Positions 36,745-46,471 of a stretch of 64,000 nt of DNA are shown here, piece after piece. Source of the DNA: an uncultured Lachnospiraceae bacterium. GTDB lineage: Bacteria > Bacillota > Clostridia > Lachnospirales > Lachnospiraceae. Both the position numbers and the translations under genes were made by a program. The notes below the pieces were generated by a model. The model saw nothing but the letters and a program-made list of their open reading frames with translations, had not been told where the DNA came from and searched no databases. Numbering within the stretch: position 1 is the first letter of the stretch; each line of letters opens with the position of its first letter. Location of the stretch: contig CAJTRA010000009.1 of NCBI GenBank assembly GCA_910578345.1, positions 62,001 through 126,000 on the forward strand, in the 5' to 3' direction.

Positions 36745-37380
36745 CTACAGCATCTCATATGCCTCGCGCAGTTTTTCCAACGCCCTCTTCTCGATCCGTG
36801 ACACATAACTGCGGGAAATCCCCAGTTTGCGCCCGATCTCCCGCTGTGTGACTTCGTACTCGCTTGTCAGTCCGTACCGCAGTGTAATGATCTCCCGCTC
36901 TCTCTCATTCAATCTTTCATGGATCAACCCGGAAAGACGGCTCAATTTGTTCTCCGCCTCCATCCTGTCAACCACATCGACCTGCTCCTGCTCGATAATG
37001 TCCAGCAGATTAATCTCATTTCCCTCCCTGTCGGTCCCAATCGGTTCGTAGAGAGAGACTTCTCTGGATGTTTTCTTTCTGGCGCGCAGAAACATCAGCA
37101 ACTCATTGTCGATGCAGCGGGAAGCGTAAGTGCTCAGTTTCCCTTTCCCCGCATCAAACGAGTCGATCGCCTTAATCAGACCGATCGTACCGATCGATAT
37201 CATATCTTCTGTCTCTTCGTCCACGTTCTGATACTTCTTGGCTATGTGGGCAACCAGGCGAAGATTATGTTCGATCAGAGTTTCCTTGGCCCACGCACGT
37301 TCCGCTTCACTGCCCGTCTCCATCATATTTAAGTATACGGCCTCTTCCTTCGCAGTTAATGGTTGCTTAAATGTTTTCAA
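36745..37380 (-). CDS. sigK: Sporulation sigma factor SigK
   Basis: Sigma-K drives late mother-cell sporulation genes. The 211 residues carry region 2 (NLRLVAHIAKKYQNVDEE, then DMISIGTIGLIKAIDSFD and ELLMFLRARKK) and region 4 (LNEREREIITLRYGLTSEYE, then TQREIGRKLGISRSYVSRIE), very close to SigK. The gene is uninterrupted; there is no skin-type element in it, and the N-terminal pro-sequence is short. The start appears to be a TTG at 37380, with GGGGG as RBS. Confidence 0.92.
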   Translation of the reverse strand: MKTFKQPLTAKEEAVYLNMMETGSEAERAWAKETLIEHNLRLVAHIAKKYQNVDEETEDMISIGTIGLIKAIDSFDAGKGKLSTYASRCIDNELLMFLRARKKTSREVSLYEPIGTDREGNEINLLDIIEQEQVDVVDRMEAENKLSRLSGLIHERLNEREREIITLRYGLTSEYEVTQREIGRKLGISRSYVSRIEKRALEKLREAYEML

Positions 37381-37452
37381 AAGAAGCCCCCAAAGTCCAT
37401 TTACTCTATTCTATGAACCGGCGGCATCTTAAGTGCCTTTCCACCTGAAAAT

Positions 37453-38700
37453 CTAAAAGAGAAACTCTGCCATCACATAATTGCTCACATCGATCCCCCT
37501 TGCCGTCAGCCGTATGGCATCCTGCTCACACACGAGAAGTTTCTGTGCGTACAGCTTCTCTAATACGGCGCCGTACACCTCCTCAACCGACTGCCCGTAC
37601 AGCCTGCAAAACGTCTCCTTGCTCACCCCGCGCATCATGCGCAGGCCGAGAAACATAAATTCTTCCATCTGTTCTTTCCTTGTCAGGATCTGTACCGGCT
37701 GCATGGAAGAACGCATTCCCGTCCTCTCTTCCTCCATGACATAAGCCTCGTATGCATCAAACTGCGCGGGCGCGCTCCACCGCGTATTTTCCACCATGGA
37801 CGCGGCGCCCAGGCCGAATCCCACATAGTCGCCCCGCTGCCAGTACACCTTATTGTGCCGACACTCATAGCCCTCCCTGGCATAATTGGAGATCTCATAT
37901 CTGTGATAGCCGCAGGAAGCAAGCTTCCGGCCTGTCAACAGATACATTTCCCGTTCTTCCTCCTCTGTGGGAAACTGATAGTCCCCCGATCTCTCATAAA
38001 GGGGCGTTCCTTCCTCCAGAATCAGACTGTATGCGGAAATGTGCTCCGGCGCAAGCGCCGTGACTCTGTGCAGTGTCTCTGCGTAGGATGCCTCGCTCTG
38101 TCCCGGCAGCGCCGCCATCAGGTCTATGTTGATGTTGCGAAAGCCTGCTTCCCGTGCAAGCCTGTAAGTCTCTAAGAATGTCCTGTAGTCATGGATCCTT
38201 CCGATCCGCTTCAGTTCCTCATCATCCGTTGACTGCAGGCCGATGCTGATACGATTAATACCAGCCGTTATGTATCCCCGAAGCTTCTGCGCTGTCACAG
38301 TTCCCGGATTGGTCTCGATCGTCACTTCCGCATCCGGCATCACAGTATAGTGCCGGCGCAGAACATCCATCAGTTGCTGCACCATCTCTGTTTCAAGCAG
38401 CGACGGCGTCCCGCCGCCCCAGAAGACAGAGATCACCCTGTGATCCCTGTAGTTTTCTGCCTCGTCTATAACCTGTCTTTTTAGGAGGTTTACATAACTT
38501 TTCACACGCTCTGTGTCTTCTATACTGCCGCACCCGCGCGGTCGTATCCCTGTCCCAGACAGATGATCCCCCGGCCATCCACCGCAAGATCCTGTCTGTT
38601 CTTCCTTCTGGAAGCCCGGCACGGCAAAGGACAGGAAATCACAGTAGAGACATTTCCTGACACAAAACGGAATGTGAAGATAAATGCTCAAGTCTCTCAT
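37453..38700 (-). CDS. hemW: Radical SAM protein HemW (heme chaperone) with an insertion
   Basis: HemW is a radical-SAM family protein thought to insert heme into respiratory enzymes; it used to be annotated as a coproporphyrinogen oxidase. The ATG at 38700 (MRDLSIYLHIPFC) has GGAGCAG in front of it; the longer frame runs into lepA. It has the cluster motif CVRKCLYCDF with no fourth cysteine, as in HemW, then FWGGGTPSLL and a C-terminal winged-helix region. After CDFLSF there is an unusual Gly/Cys-rich insertion of about 45 residues before YVNLLKRQV. Confidence 0.9.
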   Translation of the reverse strand: MRDLSIYLHIPFCVRKCLYCDFLSFAVPGFQKEEQTGSCGGWPGDHLSGTGIRPRGCGSIEDTERVKSYVNLLKRQVIDEAENYRDHRVISVFWGGGTPSLLETEMVQQLMDVLRRHYTVMPDAEVTIETNPGTVTAQKLRGYITAGINRISIGLQSTDDEELKRIGRIHDYRTFLETYRLAREAGFRNINIDLMAALPGQSEASYAETLHRVTALAPEHISAYSLILEEGTPLYERSGDYQFPTEEEEREMYLLTGRKLASCGYHRYEISNYAREGYECRHNKVYWQRGDYVGFGLGAASMVENTRWSAPAQFDAYEAYVMEEERTGMRSSMQPVQILTRKEQMEEFMFLGLRMMRGVSKETFCRLYGQSVEEVYGAVLEKLYAQKLLVCEQDAIRLTARGIDVSNYVMAEFLF

Positions 38701-38737
38701 CTGCTGCTCCTGTCCATCGCATGACTGCTCTGTATTT

Positions 38738-40552
38738 CTAATCATCATCCAGCTTCAATACACTCATAAAGGCGCTCTGCGGAATCTCCACATTGCCCAC
38801 CTGGCGCATACGCTTCTTGCCTTCCTTCTGCTTCTCTAACAGCTTCTTCTTCCGGGTGATATCGCCGCCATAGCACTTGGCCAGTACATCCTTGCGCATG
38901 GCCTTCACCGTCTCTCTCGCGATGATCTTACCGCCCACTGCCGCCTGGATCGGAATCTCAAACAGGTGTCTCGGAATCTCATCCTTGAGCTTCTCACACA
39001 TCTTCCGGCCGCGCTCATAGGCGCTGTCCGCATGCACGATAAAGGACAACGCATCCACCTCATCGTGATTGATGAGAATATCCAGTTTCACCAGCTTCGA
39101 CTCCTCATACCCTTTTAACTCGTAGTCAAAAGAAGCATACCCCCTGGAGCGGGACTTGAGAGCGTCAAAGAAATCATAAATGATCTCATTCAGCGGCAGA
39201 TCATAGCGCAGCAGCGCCCTGGTCGCCTCCATATATTCCGTGCTGATATAACGTCCTCTTCTCTCCTGGCAAAGCTGCATGATGGGCCCAATAAACTCTG
39301 TCGTCACCATGATCTCCGCGCTGACTACCGGTTCCTCCATATAGTCAATCTGCGCCGGATCCGGCAGATTGGATGGGTTGGTCAACTCAATCATCGTGCC
39401 GTCTGTCTTATATACTCGATAAATAACACCTGGTGCGGTAGTGACAAGATCCAGATTATACTCCCGTTCCAGCCGCTCCTGTATGATCTCCAGATGCAAA
39501 AGCCCCAAAAATCCACAACGGAAACCAAAGCCTAAGGCAATTGAAGTCTCCGGCTCATAATGAAGGGAGGCGTCGTTTAACTTAAGCTTCTCCAGCGCAT
39601 CCCGTAAGTCCGGATACTTCGCGCCGTCTGCAGGATACATACCGCAATACACCATGGAATTCACCTTCTTATAGCCTGGAAGCGGCTCTGCACAGGGGCG
39701 GTCCACATCCGTCACGGTATCGCCCACTGCGGTATCCTTCACGTTCTTGATGGAAGCCGTCAGATACCCCACCATGCCTGCCGAAAGCTCTTCACATGGA
39801 ATAAACTGTCCTGCCCCGAAGTACCCGACTTCCACGACCTCCGCGGTAGCGCCTGTGGCCATCATCTTGATCGAGGTCCCCTTCGCCACTCTGCCTTCCA
39901 TGATCCGGCAGAACACGATCACTCCCTTATATGGATCATATACGGAATCGAAAATAAGCGCCTGCAAAGGGTTGTCCGGACTGCCGCCGGGCGCAGGAAT
40001 CTTCTCCACCACCGCTTCCAGCACTTCCTCGATACCGATCCCGTTCTTCGCGGAGATCAGCGGCGCATCCTGCGCCTCAATCCCGATTACATCCTCGATC
40101 TCATTCCTGACCCGGTCTGGATCCGCACTGGGCAGATCGATCTTGTTGATCACCGGAAAGACATCCAGGTCATGATCTAAAGCCAGATAGACATTGGCCA
40201 GCGTCTGCGCCTCGATTCCCTGGGCCGCGTCCACTACCAGAATCGCACCGTCACAGGCTGCCAGGCTGCGGCTCACCTCGTAGTTGAAATCCACATGGCC
40301 GGGCGTATCGATCAGGTTGAAGATATATTCCTTCCCATCTCTGGCATTGTAAATGATCCGGACCGCCTGTGCCTTGATCGTGATCCCTCTCTCCCGTTCC
40401 AGATCCATATTGTCCAATACCTGCGCCTGCATCTCTCTGCTGGTCAATAAACCTGTCTTCTCTATAATCCTGTCTGCCAACGTCGATTTCCCATGATCGA
40501 TGTGGGCTACAATACAAAAATTTCTAATCTTACTCTGGTCTATGGCTGCCAT
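38738..40552 (-). CDS. lepA: Elongation factor 4 (LepA)
   Basis: LepA is a ribosome-associated GTPase that back-translocates or aids ribosome assembly. The 604 residues from the ATG at 40552 (MAAIDQSKIRNFCIVAHIDH) have G1 AHIDHGKSTLADR, G3 DTPGHVDF, G4 NKIDLPSADP and the C-terminal LepA-specific domain (GGDITRKKKLLEKQKEGKKR). I reject the longer frame reaching 40648 because AGGAGG lies 5 bases before this ATG. Confidence 0.97.
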   Translation of the reverse strand: MAAIDQSKIRNFCIVAHIDHGKSTLADRIIEKTGLLTSREMQAQVLDNMDLERERGITIKAQAVRIIYNARDGKEYIFNLIDTPGHVDFNYEVSRSLAACDGAILVVDAAQGIEAQTLANVYLALDHDLDVFPVINKIDLPSADPDRVRNEIEDVIGIEAQDAPLISAKNGIGIEEVLEAVVEKIPAPGGSPDNPLQALIFDSVYDPYKGVIVFCRIMEGRVAKGTSIKMMATGATAEVVEVGYFGAGQFIPCEELSAGMVGYLTASIKNVKDTAVGDTVTDVDRPCAEPLPGYKKVNSMVYCGMYPADGAKYPDLRDALEKLKLNDASLHYEPETSIALGFGFRCGFLGLLHLEIIQERLEREYNLDLVTTAPGVIYRVYKTDGTMIELTNPSNLPDPAQIDYMEEPVVSAEIMVTTEFIGPIMQLCQERRGRYISTEYMEATRALLRYDLPLNEIIYDFFDALKSRSRGYASFDYELKGYEESKLVKLDILINHDEVDALSFIVHADSAYERGRKMCEKLKDEIPRHLFEIPIQAAVGGKIIARETVKAMRKDVLAKCYGGDITRKKKLLEKQKEGKKRMRQVGNVEIPQSAFMSVLKLDDD

Positions 40553-40727
40553 ACTCTCCTCCTGATGCACCTTCATGCTTTCCCTTCTGTAAAAGATGCA
40601 CGCTGTAAGTTTACCATAAAAGTGCAAAACGGTAAAGCAGTGCAGCATATTCTCTTATCGTTTCGGCAACAGCTTATCTTTCGGCTTCTCTGTTACGGAC
40701 TTCATCTTCGAATGCCTGGACCGTAAC

Positions 40728-42026
40728 TCATTCCGGCTCTTCTCCGCTAAGGACCAGGTGTAAGACATGCGCCAGCGGCTCACAGGCATTCTTCATCTCT
40801 TCCACCGTATTATTCTGCGCTCCCAGCTCGATCAACAGCGTCTTCGGGCAAAGGTGCATGTTATAACGGTAGGCTTTCAGATAGATCCTTCTGGCCAGTC
40901 CCGGATAATATTCGTTGCAGACTGCCTGCATCTGAAAGGAAAAAGCAAGATTGTCAGACAAATACGGATTTTCCAGATACTCGATCTCCCCTTTGGATGT
41001 ACGACTCAGTCCATTGAAGAACATGATCTGGGCCGTCGGTCTTCCCTGCAGATCCATGACCAGTCTGCGCTCCTCCGGCATCGCATCCCTGTGCAGATCG
41101 ATCACCACCTCTATACTGGGATAATCCTTTAAAAGCTGCTCAATAACCGGCAGTGAATTGCCATACGCATAGTCTCTGGATTCCTTGTCAAAGCTCTCTG
41201 TGTTATGCATAACGTGATAACCATACCGCTCTTCCAGGATCTCTGTAAGATAGTCGCCTACCCCTACAATGCTGGTGGAGGCATCGCCTGGCACGGAATC
41301 TGCAAACGCTTCCTGGGAATGCGTATGATAGATCAGAATCTGCGGCTCCTGCGCGCTCCCTTTGATACGCATGTCCTTAGCCAGCAAATCTTCTGCCTTA
41401 AGGAGCCCTTCCCCGGCTCTCGTTGTGCTGTCCACAGCATAGAATGCTTTGACCAGGTCCTCATATTCCTGCAGCTCTTCCCACCGGTATTGGTAACTCT
41501 TATTCTCTACCGGAACAAATCCTTCCGGCGTATGATCGGAAACCTGCTCTTCTGCCGGCTCTTCCTGCGCATTCTGGTTCTCAAGGTACATCCCATTCTC
41601 CGCCAGCATCGCATCGGCCAGCCCCTGTTCCAAATGCATTGCATTCTCATCATATTCCAGATCGTCCTGCGCGATCGCCTTGTTATCCTCATCGCTGCCC
41701 TCCAGCATCATCAATCTGGCATAATCGCTCTCCGCCGCAGTCCCCTCTTCGTCTCCCAGCTCCATCTTGTACAAAAAAACAGGGTATTGCGCAAGCAGCC
41801 ATCGATTCCTGATGTCGCCTGCGATCTGCCCCTCTGTTCCACGATTCATTCTATGTAAACCGGGGAGATATGGCTCCATTATCACTCCCTGCAGCCACCC
41901 CGGAAACGATTTCTCTCCACCTTCCTTTTTCCGTACCGAACCCATGATCTCCACAAAGAGGAAGAAAGCAGATGCTGTCACAAGCACTATCATAATCAGT
42001 CGCAATATAATTTTTCTCTTATTCAT
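40728..42026 (-). CDS. spoIIP: Stage II sporulation protein P (SpoIIP)
   Basis: SpoIIP is the amidase/endopeptidase that thins septal peptidoglycan during engulfment, together with SpoIID. The 432 residues have an N-terminal membrane anchor (about 6-28) and an acidic, low-complexity region (about 100-190). The catalytic domain from about 220 has PQILIYHTHSQEAFAD, VIDLHRDAM and LLIELGAQNNT, all diagnostic. The gene lies directly after gpr, as in Bacillus and most Clostridia. Confidence 0.94.
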   Translation of the reverse strand: MNKRKIILRLIMIVLVTASAFFLFVEIMGSVRKKEGGEKSFPGWLQGVIMEPYLPGLHRMNRGTEGQIAGDIRNRWLLAQYPVFLYKMELGDEEGTAAESDYARLMMLEGSDEDNKAIAQDDLEYDENAMHLEQGLADAMLAENGMYLENQNAQEEPAEEQVSDHTPEGFVPVENKSYQYRWEELQEYEDLVKAFYAVDSTTRAGEGLLKAEDLLAKDMRIKGSAQEPQILIYHTHSQEAFADSVPGDASTSIVGVGDYLTEILEERYGYHVMHNTESFDKESRDYAYGNSLPVIEQLLKDYPSIEVVIDLHRDAMPEERRLVMDLQGRPTAQIMFFNGLSRTSKGEIEYLENPYLSDNLAFSFQMQAVCNEYYPGLARRIYLKAYRYNMHLCPKTLLIELGAQNNTVEEMKNACEPLAHVLHLVLSGEEPE

Positions 42027-42102
42027 ACTAGAACATTATATGCGCCCCGCAGTCTGCTTCATGCCATTCCGGTAAAAGGAAGTTCCGGACGTCCTGCACA
42101 AT

Positions 42103-42975
42103 TCATGAAATACTGCTCAGCGCTTTATTGATCCCATCGCAGAGAATATGACTGATCTGTTGGATCTGTTGATCCACATCCTTGGTCGTCACATACATAT
42201 TATTTAACTCCTTCAGCGCCACCGGACGTTCGCCCATGGCATCCCCCACGATCGTCGCCGCATCTACCACCGTCGGCACCCCTAACGCCAGGACCGGCAC
42301 GTTAAGACTTTCCTGTGTGATGGCATTGCGGTGGTTTCCCACGCCGGAACCCGGATGGATGCCTGTGTTTGTGATCTGTATCGTGCGGTTTAAACGCTTC
42401 GTAGAGCGCGCTGCCAGGGCATCGATCACAATCACAAGATCTGGTTTTGTCTCTCCTATGACGCCTCGTATGATCTCGGCAGACTCCATCCCTGTCTTGG
42501 CCATGACCCCTGGAACAAGACTGCTGATCTGATGCATTTTGGAACAGTTGTAAGCTACCTTACCATATTCCCGCACAATATGTCTGTTCACCAGCAGATT
42601 ATCCACCACATTCGGCCCCAGAGAATCCGCCGTCACTTCCCTGTTTCCAAGACCGACTACAAGGATCGACTGTTCCCTGTCTGGATCCGGCAGTACATTG
42701 CGGATCTGCTCCGCAAGAATCTCCGAGATCTCCTGGTGGTAATCTTCCTCCGGTTCCGTCATCGTCGGCGCCTCCAGTGTAATGTAGATCCCCATCGGCT
42801 TACCCAGCATTTTAGCGCCGTTCTTCGTCTCTATGACAACCTTTGTGATATGCACATCGCTTGCCTCATCATACTCTTCCTCTACTTTCACTCCGTGCAG
42901 TCCTTCTGCTTTTTCCTCGACACACTCTCTGGCTTCCAAGGCCAAGTCAGTCCTGACTGTTGACCAGCTATCCAT
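42103..42975 (-). CDS. gpr: Germination protease GPR
   Basis: GPR degrades small acid-soluble spore proteins at germination. The 290 residues start with the propeptide type RTDLALEARE. The core has ILVVGLGNREVTADSLGP and VIDALAARSTKRLNRTIQ, with the expected catalytic aspartates in DSLGP and IDALA. RBS GGAGACAGG precedes the ATG. A sequence TATACTA about 36 bases upstream resembles a forespore (sigma-G) -10 element, but no good -35 was seen. Confidence 0.95.
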   Translation of the reverse strand: MDSWSTVRTDLALEARECVEEKAEGLHGVKVEEEYDEASDVHITKVVIETKNGAKMLGKPMGIYITLEAPTMTEPEEDYHQEISEILAEQIRNVLPDPDREQSILVVGLGNREVTADSLGPNVVDNLLVNRHIVREYGKVAYNCSKMHQISSLVPGVMAKTGMESAEIIRGVIGETKPDLVIVIDALAARSTKRLNRTIQITNTGIHPGSGVGNHRNAITQESLNVPVLALGVPTVVDAATIVGDAMGERPVALKELNNMYVTTKDVDQQIQQISHILCDGINKALSSIS

Positions 42976-43239
42976 ACCTGTCTCCTCACTTCCTGCATTT
43001 CATAGTATACAACATTAGAAATTCCGGAAAATTATAATGTCGTTTACTATATCGCACATAACAGTTCTGATGTCTTCCCTGTTACCATCTTACTACTATT
43101 TATATGCGTATCTTTTTTATTTGCTTATCTCCCTGTTTCCTGTTACTGCATTCTGACACGGTCAGCGCAGTCAATGCGCAGACCTGATCTGAACTGTTAC
43201 ATTCTTTTGTATTTTTTGCAAAAATAAACAAAATATGTA

Positions 43240-43268
43240 TTGACACAGAGATTCTCATAAACTACAAT
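43240..43268 (+). promoter_or_regulatory. Strong sigma-A promoter of rpsT
   Basis: TTGACA (43240-43245) and TACAAT (43263-43268) are separated by exactly 17 bases on the plus strand. It lies in the 385-base gap between the divergent gpr and rpsT. The leader of about 85 bases downstream contains complementary GTGTC/GACAC segments and may fold into a regulatory hairpin. Confidence 0.8.
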
Positions 43269-43360
43269 AATATACGTGTGTTTCCATTAAAACGTCCGTG
43301 TCCGGCTTTAATGAGACACGTCCTAATAAAGCAGAGAATATTTTAATCGGAGGTGCGATC

Positions 43361-43624
43361 ATGGCTAATATCAAATCTGCCAAGAAGAGAATCTTAGTGA
43401 ACAAGACCAAGGCTGACAGAAACAAGTCTATCAAGTCCAGCGTCAAGACAGCGATCAAGAAGGTATATGCTGCTATCGATGCCAACGACAAGGAAGCAGC
43501 AAAAGCAGCGCTTCTTGCCGCTACATCCGCTCTTGATAAGGCTGCCAGAAAGGGTGTCTATCACAAGAATACTTCTGCCAGAAAGGTGTCTCGTCTTACG
43601 CTTGCTGTGAATAAGATGGCATAA
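43361..43624 (+). CDS. rpsT: 30S ribosomal protein S20
   Basis: S20 binds 16S rRNA early in 30S assembly. The 87 residues from the ATG at 43361 (MANIKSAKKRILVNKTKADR) are rich in Lys and Ala and helical, typical of the family, with RKGVYHKNTSARKVSRL near the end. RBS CGGAGGT precedes the start. The longer frame begins in the leader and lacks an RBS. It is a single-gene unit with a strong promoter and a terminator. Confidence 0.97.
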   Translation: MANIKSAKKRILVNKTKADRNKSIKSSVKTAIKKVYAAIDANDKEAAKAALLAATSALDKAARKGVYHKNTSARKVSRLTLAVNKMA

Positions 43625-43650
43625 CCTGCAGGATTCTTTCATACAAAGAT

Positions 43651-43685
43651 AAAACACTTCCTACCGTCATGGGAAGTGTTTTTTA
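43651..43685. terminator. Intrinsic terminator between rpsT and the TPM gene
   Basis: AACACTTCC and GGAAGTGTT form a 9-bp stem followed by five T on the plus strand. A run of A before the stem means it could also end transcription from the convergent minus-strand gene. Confidence 0.85.
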
Positions 43686-43703
43686 TTTCTCTTATTCCAT
43701 ATT

Positions 43704-44573
43704 CTACCGGCTGTGTCCGCCGCCGCCATGGCTGCCTCCACCACCGCCGCCGCTTCGTCCGCCGCTGCTGCCATTGTTCGACTGGATCTTGCGCGTCACC
43801 ACGGATTTCCGCAGGAATCTGTCCTGTTTAACTCGAAACACCGGCTGAGCGCCTCCCGTATACGTAAGCGCCGTGGTCGTCTTAGCTCCCTTCTTCGATC
43901 TGCCATTGCAGACGGCAAACAGAACTGCCGACAGAAGTCCCATGATCCATGGAACACTACCCGGCACATAGAGATGAAAGATCTGGATCCCCAGCATATC
44001 ATGATAGAAATCATTGACATAAGTCTTATAAGCCAGATAGGGATCACGCTCCACATACCGGTAGACGTTGTCCAGAATATGATCTACCGCCTGATCAGAA
44101 TACTTCTCCTTCACTCTGCCGGTAGTGCACAGCCACGTATAGATATGGCCGTCCTCTTCCCTGTACCAGTTATCCACCAGCACAATGCCGTCTCCATTAG
44201 GCCTGTCATAGCCGAACTGATTCTCTTCATAGAACTGCTCTGCATAGACTCTCACAAACTCGTCATAGCCCACACCTGGCTCAATCTGCCGAGCATATTC
44301 CTGCAAAGATTCCTGTAAGGTGATCAGCACAATATCACAGCCTGTCTGCGCTTCCCGTTTCGCAATCAGCTTCCGCAGCTTATTCTCCTCCTGATCCGTC
44401 AATACATCGCCATAGTCAAACACACGCTCTTTCGTGACACAGGACTGGTTCGTCCTCTCATAATGCAGCATCTTTGAGATTCCCCAATGACCCAGGCACA
44501 AGAACCCCAGCAGTGCCGCTACTGCCGCCAATAACAGATACATCCATTTGAAATACCGGAAATATTCTCTCAT
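43704..44573 (-). CDS. TPM-domain membrane protein
   Basis: The 289 residues have an N-terminal membrane helix (about 9-28) followed by a TPM (TLP18.3/Psb32/MOLO-1) domain (VFDYGDVLTDQEENKLRKLI, DGIVLVDNWY). A second hydrophobic segment lies around 200-220, and the tail is rich in Gly, Ser and His (GGGGGGSHGGGGHSR). Several proteins of this type sit next to zinc-ribbon proteins, as here. I use the ATG at 44573; a GTG seven codons earlier overlaps the likely RBS. The biochemical role of the family in bacteria is not settled. Confidence 0.8.
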   Translation of the reverse strand: MREYFRYFKWMYLLLAAVAALLGFLCLGHWGISKMLHYERTNQSCVTKERVFDYGDVLTDQEENKLRKLIAKREAQTGCDIVLITLQESLQEYARQIEPGVGYDEFVRVYAEQFYEENQFGYDRPNGDGIVLVDNWYREEDGHIYTWLCTTGRVKEKYSDQAVDHILDNVYRYVERDPYLAYKTYVNDFYHDMLGIQIFHLYVPGSVPWIMGLLSAVLFAVCNGRSKKGAKTTTALTYTGGAQPVFRVKQDRFLRKSVVTRKIQSNNGSSGGRSGGGGGGSHGGGGHSR

Positions 44574-44682
44574 CCGTCCGCTTCCTCTTCCCACTCTGTC
44601 TTTCTGATTACCTGCCTGCCACGGACTGCACTCCCGCAGACACGACCGGCACCCTTGCTGCTGTCCGTTATGCCATATCCCT

Positions 44683-45666
44683 TCACAGGATCTCCAACAC
44701 CCGGACCGCCATGCAACACACAGCCGTCACTACCGCAAACACAGATATACTGTAACTTATTACTTTCGTCATAGAGACCGGCGTAGTGCCGACTACCTTT
44801 CCGGTCTGTCCGTTGACATGATATTGGTAGACCTTTCCCTTATACCGGTACAGATACTGCCATACCGGCATCAATGCATAATAGTTCCCACGCTGTTCCA
44901 GATCAAGATTCCTATGTACTGCTCTTACCGTATCATAAGCCTGCAGGGATCCCTGCATCAATTCTTCCGAAGCGCTCCTGGATTTCTCCCGTGCCCTTCC
45001 TTCCAACTCCTCTGCTGTCTGGTTATAGATCTCCCCATAGAATCCTGACATGTATTTCGGATCAAACCCCTGCAACTGCCCATAATCGTATGGTTCCATC
45101 AGGTCCATGGTGCCGTCCTCCATCGCATAGGAGGCGTCCACCGGCACTTTCTCAAAATCAAGATCCATCTTCCGGATCACCTCATAATAAGAAGTTTCCG
45201 TATACTCCGTATTGCCGGAAGTCCAGCGCCTGACCCTGATTCCTTCTCCTGCATAATCATAACGCGCCTTATAGTCATACATCCAGAAAGGTACATAGAT
45301 TCCTTCCATCTTCTCCAGGCTCTTCGCCGACAGGAAATCAGAAGGCGTAAAAAGCCTCCTCGAAAATTCCTTGTCTAAAGCCTGCTCGGCTGCTTTCCTG
45401 CTCACCCGGAAAGGAAGCATCCTGTGAGGCTCATAGCCTCCCTCCACCCGCTCGTGAAATACAATATAGCAGCCACAGTGTCCACATCTGCCTGCCGAAG
45501 TATAATTCCCCACCTGAAGCGGCGCTCCACAGTTAACACACTGTATGAGCGTTCCGCCCTCTATTCTCTCCTCGCTGTCTTCTCCTTCGCAGTGAGGGCA
45601 GTACATCCCGCCTCTGCCCGGCTCATAGATCACATTGCCGCCGCAATTCTTACATTTAAAGATCAT
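44683..45666 (-). CDS. Zinc-ribbon membrane protein of unknown function
   Basis: The 327 residues start with two zinc ribbons (CKNCGG...CPHC and CVNCGAP...CGHCG), which should bind structural zinc. A central domain follows with MEGIYVPFWMYDYKARYDY and YALMPVWQYLYRYKGK, a repeated aromatic pattern. One membrane helix near the C-terminus is at about 300-322. GAGAGGACCGG lies before the ATG at 45666. Similar proteins are annotated as TFIIB-type zinc-ribbon proteins. It is probably co-transcribed with the TPM gene downstream. I do not know its function. Confidence 0.75.
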   Translation of the reverse strand: MIFKCKNCGGNVIYEPGRGGMYCPHCEGEDSEERIEGGTLIQCVNCGAPLQVGNYTSAGRCGHCGCYIVFHERVEGGYEPHRMLPFRVSRKAAEQALDKEFSRRLFTPSDFLSAKSLEKMEGIYVPFWMYDYKARYDYAGEGIRVRRWTSGNTEYTETSYYEVIRKMDLDFEKVPVDASYAMEDGTMDLMEPYDYGQLQGFDPKYMSGFYGEIYNQTAEELEGRAREKSRSASEELMQGSLQAYDTVRAVHRNLDLEQRGNYYALMPVWQYLYRYKGKVYQYHVNGQTGKVVGTTPVSMTKVISYSISVFAVVTAVCCMAVRVLEIL

Positions 45667-45760
45667 TCCGGTCCTCTCCCGTTTTATGCCTTGTCTCTCC
45701 AAACTCTATTGTATCAGAAGATGTCGGTTTTGCAAATCCAATCTGCTATATGGCGCTTTC

Positions 45761-46444
45761 CTACTTCTTCCTATTATAATACAGTCCTGCCAGACACAGA
45801 ACAACAAAAATTCCTGCCGCTGTAATCCATCCTGCTGTCGCTGTCATACTTCCCTCTCCAAAAATAAGTCCCGCTGCCTCTCGCATACTCAAAGTCCCGA
45901 ACGCAGCAAAGATAGCAAATGATATTTTATTCAAAATTTCCGTCGGCATCTTGCTCTTCAGGACCACACCGGCAATCAGCCCGATCAAGTCCGCCAGAAT
46001 CAGGCCAAAAGTGCATCCTAAGAATACGTAGACCGCATTGATCATACTTTGACTCGTGTAATTGGCCGCCAAAGTAATCCCTGACAACTGCGTCTTATCC
46101 CCCAGCTCTCCGATAAAAAAGGAGCCAAAGATCGCAAGCACCGGTCCAATGCCATGCTTCATCTTCTGTTCCTCTTCCTCCTCATCCTCCCCCTTCAGCG
46201 CAGCATAGGCAAACCAGAAAAAGGCGATCCCCGCCACTGTCTTGATGATCCTCATGTCCAAATAACTGCCCAGTGCCGCCCCCACGCCGACCGCCAGCAG
46301 GTTCAATACGATTGTGGCAAGCCAAGTGCCTGTCAAAATATGGGGAATCTTATATTTCCCCGCCATCGCAACCAGAAGGAGCTGGGTCTTATCCCCCATC
46401 TCCGCAATAAAGATTGTCGTAAGCACTGTCAAAAAAATAATCAT
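45761..46444 (-). CDS. GDT1/TMEM165-family cation transporter (probable Mn2+ exporter)
   Basis: The 227 residues contain the two family hallmark motifs EMGDKTQ (about 15-21) and ELGDKTQ, each starting a three-helix repeat. An acidic and Lys-rich loop separates them (EDEEEEEQKMK). About six membrane helices in all is normal. Members export Mn2+ or exchange Ca2+/H+. A probable Mn2+ riboswitch lies upstream, supporting a manganese role. RBS AGGAG precedes the ATG. Confidence 0.87.
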   Translation of the reverse strand: MIIFLTVLTTIFIAEMGDKTQLLLVAMAGKYKIPHILTGTWLATIVLNLLAVGVGAALGSYLDMRIIKTVAGIAFFWFAYAALKGEDEEEEEQKMKHGIGPVLAIFGSFFIGELGDKTQLSGITLAANYTSQSMINAVYVFLGCTFGLILADLIGLIAGVVLKSKMPTEILNKISFAIFAAFGTLSMREAAGLIFGEGSMTATAGWITAAGIFVVLCLAGLYYNRKK

Positions 46445-46471
46445 TTTCTCCTGTTCCTTTCTCTGATTGTA

